Source of the DNA: Diadema setosum
Taxonomy: Eukaryota; Echinodermata; Echinoidea; Diadematoida; Diadematidae
Direction: 5' to 3'
Length of the DNA stretch: 64,000 nucleotides
NCBI GenBank assembly: GCA_033980235.1
Contig: CM067070.1
Coordinates: 7,146,195-7,210,194, forward strand
Shown piece after piece: positions 11,958-24,656 of the stretch. Below the pieces are notes generated by a model. It was not told the origin of the DNA. It saw only the letters and a program-made list of their open reading frames with translations, and did not search any database. Within the stretch, counting starts at the first letter, position 1. Each line of letters begins with the position of its first letter. The position numbers were made by a program, and so were the translations under genes.

Positions 11958-14600
11958 TTAAAGGCAAAACATAGTTCTGGTACGCCAGCAAAATTGTCAA
12001 ATTTTGCTCCAAAATTTACGCATAGCCTGAGAAATGTGTGGAATAATGCTGTAATAACAAGATATTTGATGGTTAACTATGAAAATGTGAAATATTAACC
12101 AAAAAGGTTCAGCAAAGTCGCAGTCTCAGAACTTACCCGATCAGGGTAAGGCTAAACTCGGACTCGGGGACAACTCGGCCTCACTTTCATGGAGGACCGA
12201 GTTGTCCCTCTGGAGTGTATAGTGTTGTACTATGGGAGCGCTTCGCTTTCTCGCTGGTTACAGTTATGGGTCGAGTTGATACAACGCATGCATTTTGGCA
12301 CATCTTTGGTGCGCCTACAAAATGAACATGCACCTATGTATAGAATACATGGCAATCACAAACTGCGTATGAATTGTCTGAAATAGGGGCAAGTTGTCCC
12401 TGAGACCGAGTTCACCTGGATCCTTCTGGAATAACCGACTTTTATTTTTTATCTCAAAATACTCCAAAACAACTCATCATCCCGGCAAATCGCGTCGGCC
12501 AGTTAAGTTTCTTGGTAGACTCTTTCAATATATATTGCAAGCAAATATGAAATGGTGCAAGACGGGTTCTCAAACCCTTACCAGAACTATGTTTTCACTT
12601 TAATAATCTCTTGCTTTCAAACACTTGTGTGGTGTGAAAAAAAAAAAGAGGAAAAAATGAATTGGGTGGAAAAAATAAAAACAAAAACTGCAACCACAGT
12701 TGCAGCATTTTAAGATTTTGTAATAACTTGTTTGTGTAACATGCAATGAATTTTCAAAAGGAAACAGATAGATAAAAAGATAGAGCAAAGATAGGTAGAT
12801 GAACAGTAGATAGAGAAAATAAGAACATTACCTCACAATGAAGGCTTTGATAAACTTCATAGGTCTCAGCGACAATGCCACAACAAAGTCCTTTTAAGTC
12901 TTGTTGGATTTCAGGAAGCAAATCTGATTTAGTGGGGGAAATCGTTATATTATCGAGTCTTGATGACACACATCAGTTCATTTTTTTGCCAACATGCCTT
13001 TCATCCTTCGGGAGAATGAATAATGGCAAAGATTTGTGTTGTATGATCCTCACTGACAGCTGCTCATTTGGGGAAATCCCTCAGCTGTGCCATCATTAAT
13101 GCCAGATCCTATCGCCTCCAAACAACACAACCGTATAGGGGAGTCTTGTGTAACCTTTCAACTGGGAATGTAATTCTTCAGAATGGGGGACCTTTTCTTA
13201 GAGAGCTTCTGATAATGCTATCCTAGCTTCCTATACTAGTTCCTTCCTCTCATTTATCAATGCACTGGGTCTTCAAATCATGGTGAGATATTTTATTGAG
13301 ATCTTGTTATAAATTTGTTCAAAAAAAGCATCATATCTTTGCAGAGTTGTGGGGAAATAAAACTGGGTCAGCTGAGGTCAGAGAGAGTTTATATGTCTTT
13401 CAAATCAACTGCTTTCATGTCAACATGAATTATATACATTATTTTATTTGTGTGACTAGCTTTGCTGTACAATGTGTATGACAACTTGCATCACTTTTGA
13501 GCCTATTTTCCACTAGACTTGTTTCTAGAGACAGTGTCTCAGCCTTTCTTCTAGTAAAGAACACTTTTAAGTTTTTAATAATGATTAGTCATTCTATTCC
13601 AATCATTTCCATCTCATGAAATTGATATCGAACAATTCCAGTTGTCCTCCCCAACTTTGTTTTTTCTTTAAAATCAATATTTTGTATGATCTCTGAAACA
13701 GCTGCAAGAACATATGTTTATCCTGAAAGCCCAAGAGTTTAGAAATGATAATAAAAAAAGAAAAGAACCTACAAATTCATTTTCAAATCGATTGTATACA
13801 AGTAGCTGAATGCCACTTGTTACATTGTTACTCTATGGAACTTCATCAGGAACTTGGTTGCTGCATAATTTACTTTATGAACATTGTAGCTTTCATTAAA
13901 CCCAATATTTTGAAACCTTTTGCTTGCATTATTAGCAGAATGATATTCAGTTGAATTTCATATGAGTGAAATCAACATGTTGTTCATTGTATTATGTCAA
14001 TCTATATGACAATTCACTATTAATTTATATCTCGTGTTGCCAAAAGTTTAGTAAAGAATCTCTACCCATACCTTCAATCACAAGCTACAATAACCTATCT
14101 GTTGCACAAACTTTAAAGTATGTTGGAGAGTGTACTAAACGTAGATTGTTTTAATACTGTTTAAATTTGATGCTACAGAATCTATTATCTAAATGATTGC
14201 CCACTTATCTGATGTAGCTATAAATAATACTATGCCATCCCTCTCATATTCTTTCCACGTCCACAGTGTCCTCTCCCTTTCCCTGTAGACACAAATAATT
14301 TCTGACATACAAACCTACACCACGTAGGATTGGGCTTTGAATTTGATGATTCCGAGATATGATACATAATATACACTGTAGCATTCCAGACTTCATGTTA
14401 TTTGATTATCAGAAAGTATGTGTCACACAACCAAAAATGTGACCAAATACATAAAAGTAGACTCCCCACCCATACTCTTCTCAGGTCTTCGGTCTCGCGC
14501 TTCATTTTGCCGGACCACTTGACCGATCTCTCAAGCATCATGTGATGTTACTGAACATGTACAATGTATAAAAACATAAAGTCAGAGTGATCATAATTCA
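11958..14600. other. intronic DNA; partial repeat at 12120-12420
   Basis: 12120-12420 contains GGACAACTCGG and CCGAGTTGTCC words in opposite orientation, pointing to a degraded inverted-repeat element. The remainder to 14600 is AT-rich with no recognised gene, RNA or repeat. Confidence 0.4.
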
Positions 14601-14771
14601 GGGCCCTGTTTCATAAAGCTGTTCGTAAAGTTACGCACGACTTACGAGCGACTGATGATCACTTCTTATGCCGAATTATGGAAATTCTGATATGTGTAGC
14701 ACACAAGAACTGATCACCAGTCGCTCGTAAGTTGTTCGTAACTTTACGAACAGCTTTATGAAGCACCCCCC
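14601..14771. mobile_element. ~170 bp hairpin MITE
   Basis: GGGCCCTGTTTCATAAAGCT at 14601 is mirrored by AGCTTTATGAAGCACCCCC ending near 14771. Inner stems are GTTCGTAAAGTTACG / CGTAACTTTACGAAC and ACTTACGAGCGACTG / CAGTCGCTCGTAAGT. Near-perfect folding suggests a young copy. Confidence 0.85.
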
Positions 14772-15162
14772 AGATCTATTGCAGGGGCAATGTAGACATA
14801 CATGGAATCTTATAAGAGTTTCCTTCCTGTATTTATGTTACATGTATCAGCAATTGTTTCACTCTCACTTTTTTCTCTTTTTTTTTTGTGGGGGGGGGGG
14901 GTGAAATTGCTATGAATGTGCCAAAACTACTCCACCCATATTCTTTTAGTTGCTCACATCACATGCCTATGAAAAAAAGAGGTCTTTATCTGAGCTATAT
15001 TTATATAAACCTGTCCAGTAATAAAACAAGGGATTTTGTTCACACACACATCAGCTTGTCCTCCTTATACCCTCACTTTTGTATTTTATGAAAGTGATCC
15101 TAGTGATATTGACAGGGCTTTACTTTTTGTTTCTTTTGCCTCCTTTACGTTGTTGTTGTTGT
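14772..15162. other. no feature seen
   Basis: AT-rich intronic DNA with a T-then-G run near 14878-14902 and a (GTT)n tract at 15151-15163. Confidence 0.4.
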
Positions 15163-15253
15163 TTAACCCATTGACAAGTTGATTTTGTTACAACACGCAT
15201 TTCCCATAGACACCTGCCCGGGTATACTGGAGACTAGTCTTCCAGTGGGTTAA
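15163..15253 (+). mobile_element. ~90 bp palindromic MITE (GTTGAGGAC family)
   Basis: TTAACCCATTGACAAGTTGA at the left and TCTTCCAGTGGGTTAA at the right. The core ACACCTGCCCGGGTATACT is shared with the copies at 16210 and 41839. It is more diverged at the ends. Confidence 0.7.
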
Positions 15254-15357
15254 TGTCAGTATTAATGTCATTTATTAATTTGGATTCTTCTCTGTGGTCA
15301 TCTCCTATATGTTCTCATTAATGTAATCATGATTACCTCTGCCACGGAAGGGGAAGG

Positions 15358-15746
15358 TTAAAGGGGTGGTACAGTATTAGTAGAGATGAGAATTGGGTTT
15401 TTAACTTTTTCCGAGATACCGAGAAAACACTTATGATATAGTGCAGAGCATACCAAAGAGGAATTCAAAGTTTATTTGATGAAAATCGGGTTTGTAATGA
15501 CTGAAACATCCAAAAACAAAGTAAAATAAAGCAATCGTAATATTTAAGTGTGGGTCCCACACTTAATTAGAATCGCTCATTTTTGGATATCTCGGCCATT
15601 TCAAAACCAATTTTCATGAAATAAACGTTGAATTCCTCATAGAATTACATGCTCTTTCATATTTCATAAGGTGTTTCTCATCATCTCACTAAAAAATGTT
15701 AGAAACCTGAAATTAGGTCTCAACCAAAACTATACAGTCCCTTTAA
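15358..15746. mobile_element. TTAA-ended palindromic MITE, 389 bp
   Basis: Begins TTAAAGGGGTGGTACAGTAT and ends ACAGTCCCTTTAA. The two halves are diverged inverted copies, meeting at AAGTGTGGGTCCCACACTT near 15546. Relatives lie at 10319, 22120 and 56159. TTAA at both ends suggests a TTAA-target transposase. Confidence 0.8.
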
Positions 15747-15772
15747 GTGATCATTGGTGTTGGTTTGCAAAA

Positions 15773-15983
15773 TACTGTAAAACAAGGAATGTTCGTGTGC
15801 ATTTCAATTTCAGAAATTTTGCAAGAGCCAAGATTCGTGAAATTGAAATGCACATGAAAGTTCTTGTCTACACTAAATGCATTGAATGTTAGAGGCAACC
15901 CACGAAAATTTCATGCCGCGAAAGAGGCCATCGGCTCCCATTCGTAAAAATTTCATGCCGTGAAAATATTGTGTTTTACAGTA
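15773..15983. mobile_element. TACTGTAAAACA-ended MITE
   Basis: TACTGTAAAACAAGGAATGT at 15773 is mirrored by TGTGTTTTACAGTA ending at 15983. Inner words such as GTGCATTTCAATTTC are repeated inverted nearby. Short and non-coding. Confidence 0.65.
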
Positions 15984-16209
15984 ACTCAAAAAGTTGTGAT
16001 TAAACTTGAAGGAGAAGTTGTTAATGACATAAAGAACAGATGAATAAATTTTAGTAGTGATCCAGAAATTTTTATGGATTTTTGAAGGATTTTTGATCGT
16101 TTTGCAGACGGGGTGAATAAACTTAAGAGTTCAAGTTGTGCGTATTTGAGATTTGCATAACTAAAGCACATGCACAGTGTTTGCTGTTAAAATCTGCATG
16201 GGGTCTCCG

Positions 16210-16302
16210 TTAACCTGTTGAGGACGGACTGATTTTGCTACAATATGCATATCCCATAGACACCTGCTCAAGTATACTCAGGCATCATCCTCAACAGGTT
16301 AA
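16210..16302 (+). mobile_element. ~93 bp palindromic MITE (GTTGAGGAC family)
   Basis: TTAACCTGTTGAGGACGG at 16210 and TCCTCAACAGGTTAA ending at 16302 are near-perfect inverted ends. The core carries CATAGACACCTGCTCAAGTA. This is the best-preserved copy together with 41839. Confidence 0.85.
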
Positions 16303-16601
16303 ACACCCATTTTGCCTTTAAAATACTGATATCAGAGTGGAGGCATGTTCATGTATTTCAGTTTTCAAGTTCGGCCTACTGTTTATTTAACTTCATCTGT
16401 CTATGATTCAATCAAGAAGGGGGTTTTTGTTCATTATTATATTGTAGCGCCAAATAAGAACTATTATTGTACCAATTGTTATTGTTCTAGTTCAGCTGTG
16501 CAGCATGATTACCTGTGAAATATTTCCATACTTGCATGAGCAGTTCATACACTCAGAAGAGTATATAACTTTAAATGCACGGTGAAACTGACTGTAGTAC
16601 C

Positions 16602-16722
16602 GGAGCCCTGTTTTATCAAAAGATGTAAATCGATTATAAATTTCCTTACTACACAGGCTGCTATAGACTTACCATGTAGAAATCAACTATAATCAATTAT
16701 AACTCTTCATAAAACAGGGCCT
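16602..16722. mobile_element. ~120 bp hairpin MITE
   Basis: GGAGCCCTGTTTTATCAAAA is mirrored by CTTCATAAAACAGGGCCTGG. Inner words ATCGATTATAAAT and CAATTATAACTC pair imperfectly. Resembles the 14601 element only at its extreme end. Confidence 0.7.
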
Positions 16723-16866
16723 GGGTCTTTAAAATTGTTGAGAACAAGCAGATTTTGTCACAACACACTTCTGTTCTCGTACACTGGGGACCAGTCTTCA
16801 AAGTGAGATATTTTTTCCTTGAATAAGATCCTTCCTCATCCAAGATTTCCTCGAGTATTGAGTACT

Positions 16867-17553
16867 TTAAAGGGGAATTCCAGGCGATTTTCATAATTTC
16901 ACATCATGTAGTACATAAATCAACAGCGCCATGTATAGATTTGTCGAATTTATTGTGGTTCTTGAGCAGAGAAGCAATACTGAGAAAGACCTTACACAAA
17001 TGACACCTAACAAGGATGATGACATCGAGGCTCACATATTTCAGAAACATGGACAGTGTAATTCCGTTACAATACCGCTTGCTTGTAAGTTTACCTACTT
17101 GTATATAATCTATGCATGCCTTCTTCTTTTCTTCTGCTTCCTTGAGCCCCAACTCATGCATTCTTATGGTGACTCTGCCATGTCAACATCCTTGTTCATT
17201 GCAATTTGTTAAAAATTTTGAAAATATTCGTATTCTTCATCCCAATTATCATGAATTCTGAAACTATGTCCTCAGTATAACTAATTTATAACTGTACGAG
17301 CTGAAATTTTCGCAGTGGTTTTATTTTTGCAAATTTCGTGAATCCTCTTTGAACCGCGAAAATAACAACACGCAAAAATAACAACGCGCGAATAACTAAG
17401 TTTAGTTAGACCCTCGCAACTGCAAAATTAACAACACGCAAAAATGTCATCCAAGTAGCAATTCGCAAAAAATATCTGTGTTCGCGAAAATTTCAGCTCG
17501 TACAGTAGTTGTTCAAATGTAAAAATCTGAAAATGATTCAGAGATCTCCTTTA
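16867..17553. mobile_element. TTAA-ended repeat with a nested MITE
   Basis: TTAAAGGGGAATTCCAGGCG starts a repeat whose second copy lies at 63360-63658. Both share TTTTCATAATT, ACATCATGTAGTA and CAATTTATA-type blocks and end at TCTCCTTTA. Here the sequence is split after CTAATTTATA by the 17291-17506 element. Excluding that insert it is about 470 bp. Confidence 0.65.
17291..17506. mobile_element. ~216 bp hairpin MITE nested in another repeat
   Basis: ACTGTACGAGCTGAAATTTT at 17291 is mirrored exactly by AAAATTTCAGCTCGTACAGT ending at 17506. The interior holds repeated AACAACACGCAAAAAT words. It splits the repeat spanning 16867-17553, so it inserted later. Confidence 0.85.
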
Positions 17554-17938
17554 CTAGTGATGAATTATGCAAAACTGTGACATACTGTATCGAGAAATGC
17601 AGTTCACTGTATGAATTTTAACATCTATAGAAATTGGTTCACCACACAAATCAATAATATATGTCCCTTTTTAAAACTTGTTGTTGTTGTTGTTGTTGTT
17701 ATTGGAGAGACCTTCAAAATTTCAGTTGCCTAGCAACCAGCCAGTCAATTCTGAGCCCCATCTACATAAAATCAATCAATCTGAAATGGCATGCATTATT
17801 TATGGCTCAAATATTGCAAAATGTGTTGATTCCTTGTCAAATAGGTTTATGCTTGGGAGTGGTGAATAGCTTGCTATTCAATTCTGGTGAATTTACTGGT
17901 AAAAAAAATTGACTCTGTAGTGAGATAGGCTTACCATT
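17554..17938. other. no gene; (GTT)n microsatellite
   Basis: (TTG)n tract at 17679-17700. Nothing else recognised. Confidence 0.5.
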
Positions 17939-18034
17939 ACAATACTCTCCGCTTTGTCGGGTTTTGTCTAACAAAGCGTTCTTTGTTTTTTTTCCTAGAT
18001 TAGTGGAGTACCCGTTTAAGCGGAGAATACTGTA
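17939..18034. mobile_element. small hairpin element
   Basis: ACAATACTCTCCGCTTTGTC and TTAAGCGGAGAATACTGTA are inverted ends around a short loop with AACAAAGCG / CTTTGTT words. About 96 bp. Confidence 0.6.
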
Positions 18035-18543
18035 CTAGTAAAATCAAGTTCGTAAGAGGACCATGTGTTACCTGTACATGTACAGTGTATGTCTATTTCA
18101 TAGTTGTGTTTCCCCCTCTGGTTTTTACCATTCTGTTATCATCTTCATACATTCAGTGTATCTTTCTTCAAAATATTCAGCCATATATTCAGCCAAAATG
18201 TTCAGATTGTTTTCCTTTAATACTATGCTTGAGATGGCCAGCTTTAGAGCAGAGCTCCTTACCACTCTCTGTAAAGCCAGATGAGATTCATGCTGTAGTT
18301 CCATCCATAGTATAATCTTATAATCATAAGCAGAATGGACTTTCCAAGAGATCCAGGTGTTTCACTTTTGCAAGAATTCAGTTTCCATAGCATTGTCCAT
18401 CAAGACAAATTATGAAATTGCCCTGGGTTAAGTCGTTGTGTAGTGTAGACTTGTGTATAAACTTAAATATGATTGATTGTCCCATTTGTGCAATCTGTCA
18501 CGTCCTGCTGACATTTTGATTTCAGTAGCATCAGTCTGTTTTA

Positions 18544-18595
18544 GGCACAAGAGAAAAACTATGTTAGAGAGATATCTTCGTCGCGACGATATGAG
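18544..18595 (+). mobile_element. left inverted repeat of a ~22 kb unit
   Basis: GGCACAAGAGAAAAAC, TAGAGAGATATC and TTCGTCGCGACGAT lie here in order. The same three blocks occur reverse-complemented at 40762-40813. TTA precedes this end and TTA follows the other (40814-40816), a possible 3 bp target duplication of the kind made by PIF/Harbinger elements. The pairing is inference. Confidence 0.6.
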
Positions 18596-19215
18596 ACAAA
18601 AGATCGTCGCCAATCGTCCCCAACGATCTAAATTTTTGGCCTAATGTGCTCATTACTGCGCTCTTTTTCGCTCATTAAAAAAGTCAACAATAGATGGTCC
18701 CGACGAGTCGGAACGAAGACGTCTCTTTTCGTCGCGGTTAATCAATTAAGGAGATCTTTTGTTGATCGGCGAGGCGTTTCAATGATTGTTCAAACGTCGC
18801 ATATCGTCCCCGACGATTGCGTATTCAACTTGACTCACTGTTTTGTGAAGGGATTTGGTGATGGCTTCGCGCCGCACATCGTCCCGACGATTGACCATTG
18901 AATTTAAATCACCGTTCCGTGGCGAGTTTGTTAATCCATAATTGTTCAAACGTCGCACTTATCGTCCCGACAATTGTCCATTCAACTTGAATCACTGGTC
19001 ACATATTCGTTTGGTAATTGCTAAAGCGTCGCACATCGTCCCTAGGCTTGCCCATTAAACCTAAATCACCGTTTGGTATGAGTTTCAAACGTCGCAAATC
19101 GTCCCGACGATTGCTCATTCAACTTAAATCGCCGCTCGATACTGAGGTTTTTATTTTTTTCTAACCTCGCGAGTGGTCCCGACGATTGCCCATTGAACCT
19201 GAATTGTCGTTCAAT
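18596..19215 (+). repeat. degenerate ~75 bp tandem repeats with ATCGTCCCGACGATT core
   Basis: GTCGCA followed by ATCGTCCCGACGATTG-type words recurs near 18794, 18871, 18951, 19027, 19090 and 19165, a period of about 63-80 bp. Related words in reverse orientation lie at 40360-40680, just inside the facing inverted repeat. Confidence 0.75.
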
Positions 19216-19393
19216 GATGCCACCGGGGTAATTCATCTTCTATGAAGGCTTGCTCTTATGTTTGCCATACTTGTCATTAAACAATACAAAAACATCGTAA
19301 TGAGATCCGATGGCTATCAGACTCCTGAAATTCTAGAATGAATCATGAAAAAAAAAAGTGGCGAACATACATTATCATATCTTTCCGCAAGTC

Positions 19394-19979
19394 CAGGGCT
19401 TGAAAGCAAATATCAGGCATTTATTCTATCATCGTACAATGCGGAGTTGAATATCATTGTTATTCATTTCCGACGGTCAAAGCAAATATTCGACATTAAT
19501 ATCATAGTATCTTTCGGAGCTGAATGTTATTGCTATTTACTTTCGAACGTAAAAGCAAATATCCGGCATTTATTTTATCATCATACGGAGTTGTAAATCA
19601 TTAGCAGTCATTTCTGAACGTCAAAGCAAACATGCGATATTTATTTCATCATCGTTCATCATCGTACGGAGTCGAATATTATTGTTATCCATTTCCGGAC
19701 GCAAAATCAAATGTCTGACATTAATTTTAGCACAGCACGGAGCTGAATCTTACCGTTATTTAAACCCAAAAGTATAAGAAAACATCCGACATTTATTTTA
19801 GTATCATACGGAGTCGAATATTACCGTTATTCATTTCCAAAATTAAAAGCAAACATCCGACATTTAGCGTCTTACAGAGTCGACTGTTTCCGCTGTCCAT
19901 TTCCAATAGTAAAGGCAACCATCCGACTTTTTTTGGTGGCCCCGGTCCACCGGGCCACCGTTAATAGTGTCGAGCCCTG
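19394..19979. mobile_element. possible hAT-like non-autonomous element with internal tandem repeats
   Basis: The right end reads, on the minus strand, CAGGGCTCGACACTATTAAC followed by GGTGGCCCGGTGGACC, the form of ends found on many hAT-type elements. A weaker CAGGGCTTGAAAG is at the left. Inside, a CGGAGTYGAATATT-type word recurs every ~70-80 bp (seven times from 19441 to 19876). No 8 bp target duplication was seen, so the limits are uncertain. Confidence 0.4.
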
Positions 19980-21754
19980 GTGTATACCTCACTAACCTCA
20001 GCTTATTGGGGGAAACCGTAGTGCCATACAAGGGGAGATGCTTTCATCTGTTCTGGAGTGCTTCCGAATGAAAATCTTTGTTTGGTATTTTCATTTCTGT
20101 ACTCCATAATCATGTGTTGTTTTCAAACATTTTCATGATGTCGGTATTTCAATATTACAATATTTTATTAATGTATTCCATTTTCACTCCTTGACCAAAG
20201 TCAGTAAGTCCGCAACAAGTATGTAATCGCTACATTTCGCGCAATGTGCCGAAGTGCGAAACACGTGGTGTCAAGTTCAGTGAAACCTGCCATCCTTGTG
20301 TGCGTGTTGTTTGGTTTCGTACTTAGCTCCATATGGTTTCGGCAAAGACAATAAACGGAGAAGCCACTCTGTATAGTATTTTTCGTTTACGGTAAACGGT
20401 TTACATTCGATACAAATAAAATGATAGTCACGTCTTTTACTGTATGATGATCGCTAAGTCAGAAAGAAGTATCTAGAGGAACTTCTCAGTTGATATATCG
20501 GTGATGTTCATTTTAATTTTCACACGAAGTGGTACGCAGATTTTAATGAGTGTGAGATCGAAAGAAGTTTCAAATTTATGTTGCTATGATATGTAGGCCT
20601 ACTGTTGGGTAGGTATAGTTCTTACACTATAAACTTCGGCTTGTTGCAGCGGCATCTAGGAAAGCGATATTTTCCTCTGCATTCGAGACCTTTTTATATT
20701 ATTTTTTGACACGTGATAAATATAACCCCTTTGTTTTGTTTTAGTGTTAACATTAATGTGTAATGCACCTATACTGTTCAACGTGTTTTTTTATTGTAAA
20801 GATAAGGCGACATTTTAATAGAATTATGCCGTTCGGTCGGTGTTCCCAGGTGATTTACAAACTGCTTTCAACCTGTTTTTGTCTGCCACCTGTTTTCGTA
20901 GAAATTTACACCAGAAATGTTGTCTTTGTTTATTCCCCCGCCATTATTTTCTCTTATGATTTGTTGTGGCCATTTGCCTAAAGAGGCGTGTCATGTAGGT
21001 CTATTGGTAGTCCACTTCCTTGACTGTATTCGTATGCAGTGTCCCCGCGTACGTACGGACGTACGTTGATGGTGTCTGTATGTACACTACACAAGATCAC
21101 CCTTCCTGATTTTTTTTTTTCGGGAGTTCCCATTGGTGGAGTGTCGCAACCAGCGGTTGGGCGCATTGTGTGGGTGCATGCATGTGCATGCGTGTGTTAA
21201 TGTGGGGAATGCGGACAATTGAAATCGTCCAGTATCTGGACTAGTCTATTGGTTGCCAGAGCGCATTTATCTGATATGTTGTGCGGTTAAACCTGTTGTT
21301 GTTGTTGTCGTCGTCGTTGTCGTCGTCGTCGTTGTTGTTGTTGTTGTTTTCATCATTCATGGGAGGGGGCAAACAAGAATGAGAAATGAGGGAGAGGTGA
21401 AATCAGAAGAAGGAAAATCTGTTCAGTTAACTTATGCCAGCAGTAGCAATTGTTATTCAGATCACTTAGTAATATCCTATAACATTCAATACACGACTAT
21501 CATCATCGTGACAGTAGATAGATAGATAGAGAGAGTGAGAGAGGAAATACAAAAAAAAAAAAACCGTCGCCTGCTGTACAAAGCAAACGAATTGCAAAGT
21601 ATATCAAGCAGGAAGGTGGATTCCTGGGACATGTAATAATATTCAGTATGTCATGCCAGTAATACAAACACGTTTCAGTTACTGCAAAAGAAAATGATAC
21701 AATGTAGAACACGGCAAGTGAGCAGGCTGGAATCAAGCCTCGTGATGGTGATGA
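19980..21754. other. no gene; (GTT/GTC)n microsatellite
   Basis: 21295-21347 is a GTT/GTC triplet repeat that reads as poly-Val. A GTACGTACGGACGTACG-type palindrome lies near 21048. No exon or RNA gene recognised. Confidence 0.45.
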
Positions 21755-21910
21755 TAATTACTGATGCTGGTGTAAAAGACAGCTTGCTGAGCAAACCTCT
21801 TCTTTCCCATCCGGCCCATGAATGATGAAAAAAAAAATACATACACCTCGATCACAACAAGAACCAGGTGTTAGCAACCTTCGTAAAGTTAAATCTAAAT
21901 GTTCATTACC
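21755..21910 (-). repeat. inverted homologue of 34670-34880
   Basis: Read on the minus strand, this segment contains TTACGAAGGTTGC, TTGTTGTGAT and TTACACCAGCAT in the same order as the + strand at 34670-34860. Both lie inside the region bounded by the facing inverted repeats, at similar depths once the 35111-38139 insertion is discounted. Confidence 0.55.
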
Positions 21911-22119
21911 AACAAATGGGAAACGAAAATATTGTGTATGCAGTCTCTGGTCTTACTCTTACGAGAAATTTGACACCCCACCCCCTCTCCCTTCGTGGAA
22001 ATTGCCACAAAACCAGGTGCCAGATCCCAGGTGCCAGACGAAAGAATGCGCGCACTGGAATAAACAGCGTGTATAGATAGCCTGGAAATATCGATCAAGG
22101 AACTAGCTGTTAGTTGAGT

Positions 22120-22509
22120 TTAAAGGGATCACATAGTTTTGGTTGAGACTTAACTTCAGGTTTTTATCATTTTTTGGTGACATAGTGAGAAACCTCTTAT
22201 GAAATATGATGGAGCATGTAATTCCATGAGGATTTTACCGTTTATTTTATGAAAATTGATTTTGAAATGGCTGAGATATCCAAAACAGAGTGATCCTAAT
22301 AAAGTGTGGGACCCACATTTTATTACGATCGTTTTGTTTTACTTTGTTCTTGGATGTTTCAGCTATTGTAAACCCGATTTTCATCATATAAACTTTGAAT
22401 TCCTCTTAAAATGGTATGCTCTGTACTATTTCATAAGCGTTTTCTTGGTATCTCACAAAAAAGTAATAGCCCAATTTTCATCTCCACCAATACTGTACCA
22501 TCCTTTTAA
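22120..22509. mobile_element. TTAA-ended palindromic MITE, 390 bp
   Basis: Starts TTAAAGGGATCACATAGTTT and ends CTGTACCATCCTTTTAA. Diverged inverted halves meet near AAAGTGTGGGACCCACATTT (22305). Same family as 15358 and 56159. Confidence 0.85.
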
Positions 22510-24656
22510 GGAATCAACGTGAAGATCATGATTATATATCAAAGCAACATATCATGCTTCTATAGCCTTTCTTTGGACCCATAGTAGAAATATCGAACAG
22601 CGGTGAAATATGATTACTGAACTGTAGAAAGGGATTGATTAATCACTTGATTAAAAACTAAATCACAGAAATATATGAAAGATCTTGTCTGCCGAGACAA
22701 ATTCACTGCAAGTTTGTGATGCAGCCATTACCCAGTTAGACAGCAAAATCCTGACAATTTCACGTTCATGAAAACTGAACGGGTATTAATCTTTAAAAGT
22801 TTGAAGGAACTTCAGTTTACGAACTGTTCAGTTATTTGGCTAGCAACATTCGTTCGTTTTTTTGTTTTTGCTTTGCTTTGTTTGTTTGCTATTTTTTCTC
22901 GTAAAAGGTATAATAATCGTCAAATCAACAAGTGATCAGCAACAGTAAGAATACTGCTGTCAGCTGTGTCAGCTTAAGTCAACACAGCGAGAACAGCTTA
23001 CTCGGATATACAGTTCAATAGAACGCGGCAGTTTCCTTTGGAATGGACTTCTACTATCTACCTACTTTCGGGAGATTAAAATTGCCACGCACTCAACATT
23101 TAACGTTATAAAAGGGCCTCTGTCATCTTTATCCCCATCCCGACAATACAAAGCGTCGCCTAAGCAACCACATCCATGTGTACTGATGTTTTTTCGTCCC
23201 GTCTCTTTTGGGAATATCGGAGCAGTAGACCATAAAGTCTTTATAGATCCGAGCATGCATCGTAAGAGGGCTTGCTCCAGTCGATTTGAGCTACATCATT
23301 AGTCGTCTTTAAGATGACAAAAGCCTTTCAAACACGAAGTTCAAAATTGATACGCCCCTCTAGCGTGAAGTAACTATTATTCTCATATTCTATAGACGCA
23401 TGGTGTCCACCAAGTACAAGAAAAGAAGAGTTTTGCTCTTGCATAAAAATGGCCACATGGTGCAAATATTCAAAGCATTAGACACTCATTCACATTGTAA
23501 ACTTGCCCCAAAATTTGATAGAATGTATGTAATTAAAAGTAAAACAATTTTGATATGTTTAATGAAACAAACCATTGTCGAGAATATCTAAGCACCATAA
23601 ATTATGATACTCTGTTTCATAGCTAGAATGGCCCATGCCGTTTTAATACATATTAATAGATATATTGAAAGTTAACGTTAACGACGAAAATCGCAAAATT
23701 ATGGTAATCAAAGATTACAATCATGTAAATCCTTGTTTCTTTAAGCGATTTACAATAATCAATGGCAGTGTATCGTATAAAAACTCATACATTAGTCAGC
23801 TTTCATTACATACTACATTCCGCTGCTATCGAAATGAAACTGTTAGTATTGACATCCGTCAATGACAATGTAAAGTGACACATTAGAAAAGTTATGAGTT
23901 CAGTATATAGTATTTACATATAGAACAAATCAATTGAAATTTATTCTCAAAGGTAGTCGTTCATGACGGATAGATAAACTTGTGAGTGAAGGGACCCTAC
24001 ATAGGAGCAGATGCTTGTAGGATTAGGTTCCCTGAAAGAACATCAACACAGCACACACACACACACACTGCACGCACGCATGTACACCTGGACAAGCGTG
24101 CGTGCACTCTCACACACGGAACAAGGAGAAGAGAATGAGAAAGAGGAAGAGGAGAAATCACCAACTTAAGACCGTCATAGAGACAGCTATATAAACGATT
24201 GTACCTGCAGCTGCAAGAGGACAGAATAATGAAAGAAAATAGTAATATAAAGCCATGTTTAGACCTGCTCTACAATCATGCTGAATAATCTATATCAATA
24301 TCCATCATTTCAAATCATCAGCTAAATCAAGTTATTTCGTATTATCACCAGAATACTGCGAAAAACGTTTATATTTTGAAGCTTACGTTTGCATGTACGC
24401 CACCAGCAGTTCGTCGTAATTTGCAATCTAAAGAATTCCATAATTTGGGGCCACTGTAAATAAAAGTAGTATGTAATAATCGTAACCTGATTTTCGGTAT
24501 AAGAAACATATCACTCTGTCGTGTGGGATATCTATGTAATTCTTATTTTTCTTAATCATTATGATAACATTAACAATAAAAATGATAATAAATGTAAAAA
24601 GGTCTTCTCTATTAAACATGTAGACTCTTCGGTGCTGTCAGTGCTATAGCAATCAG

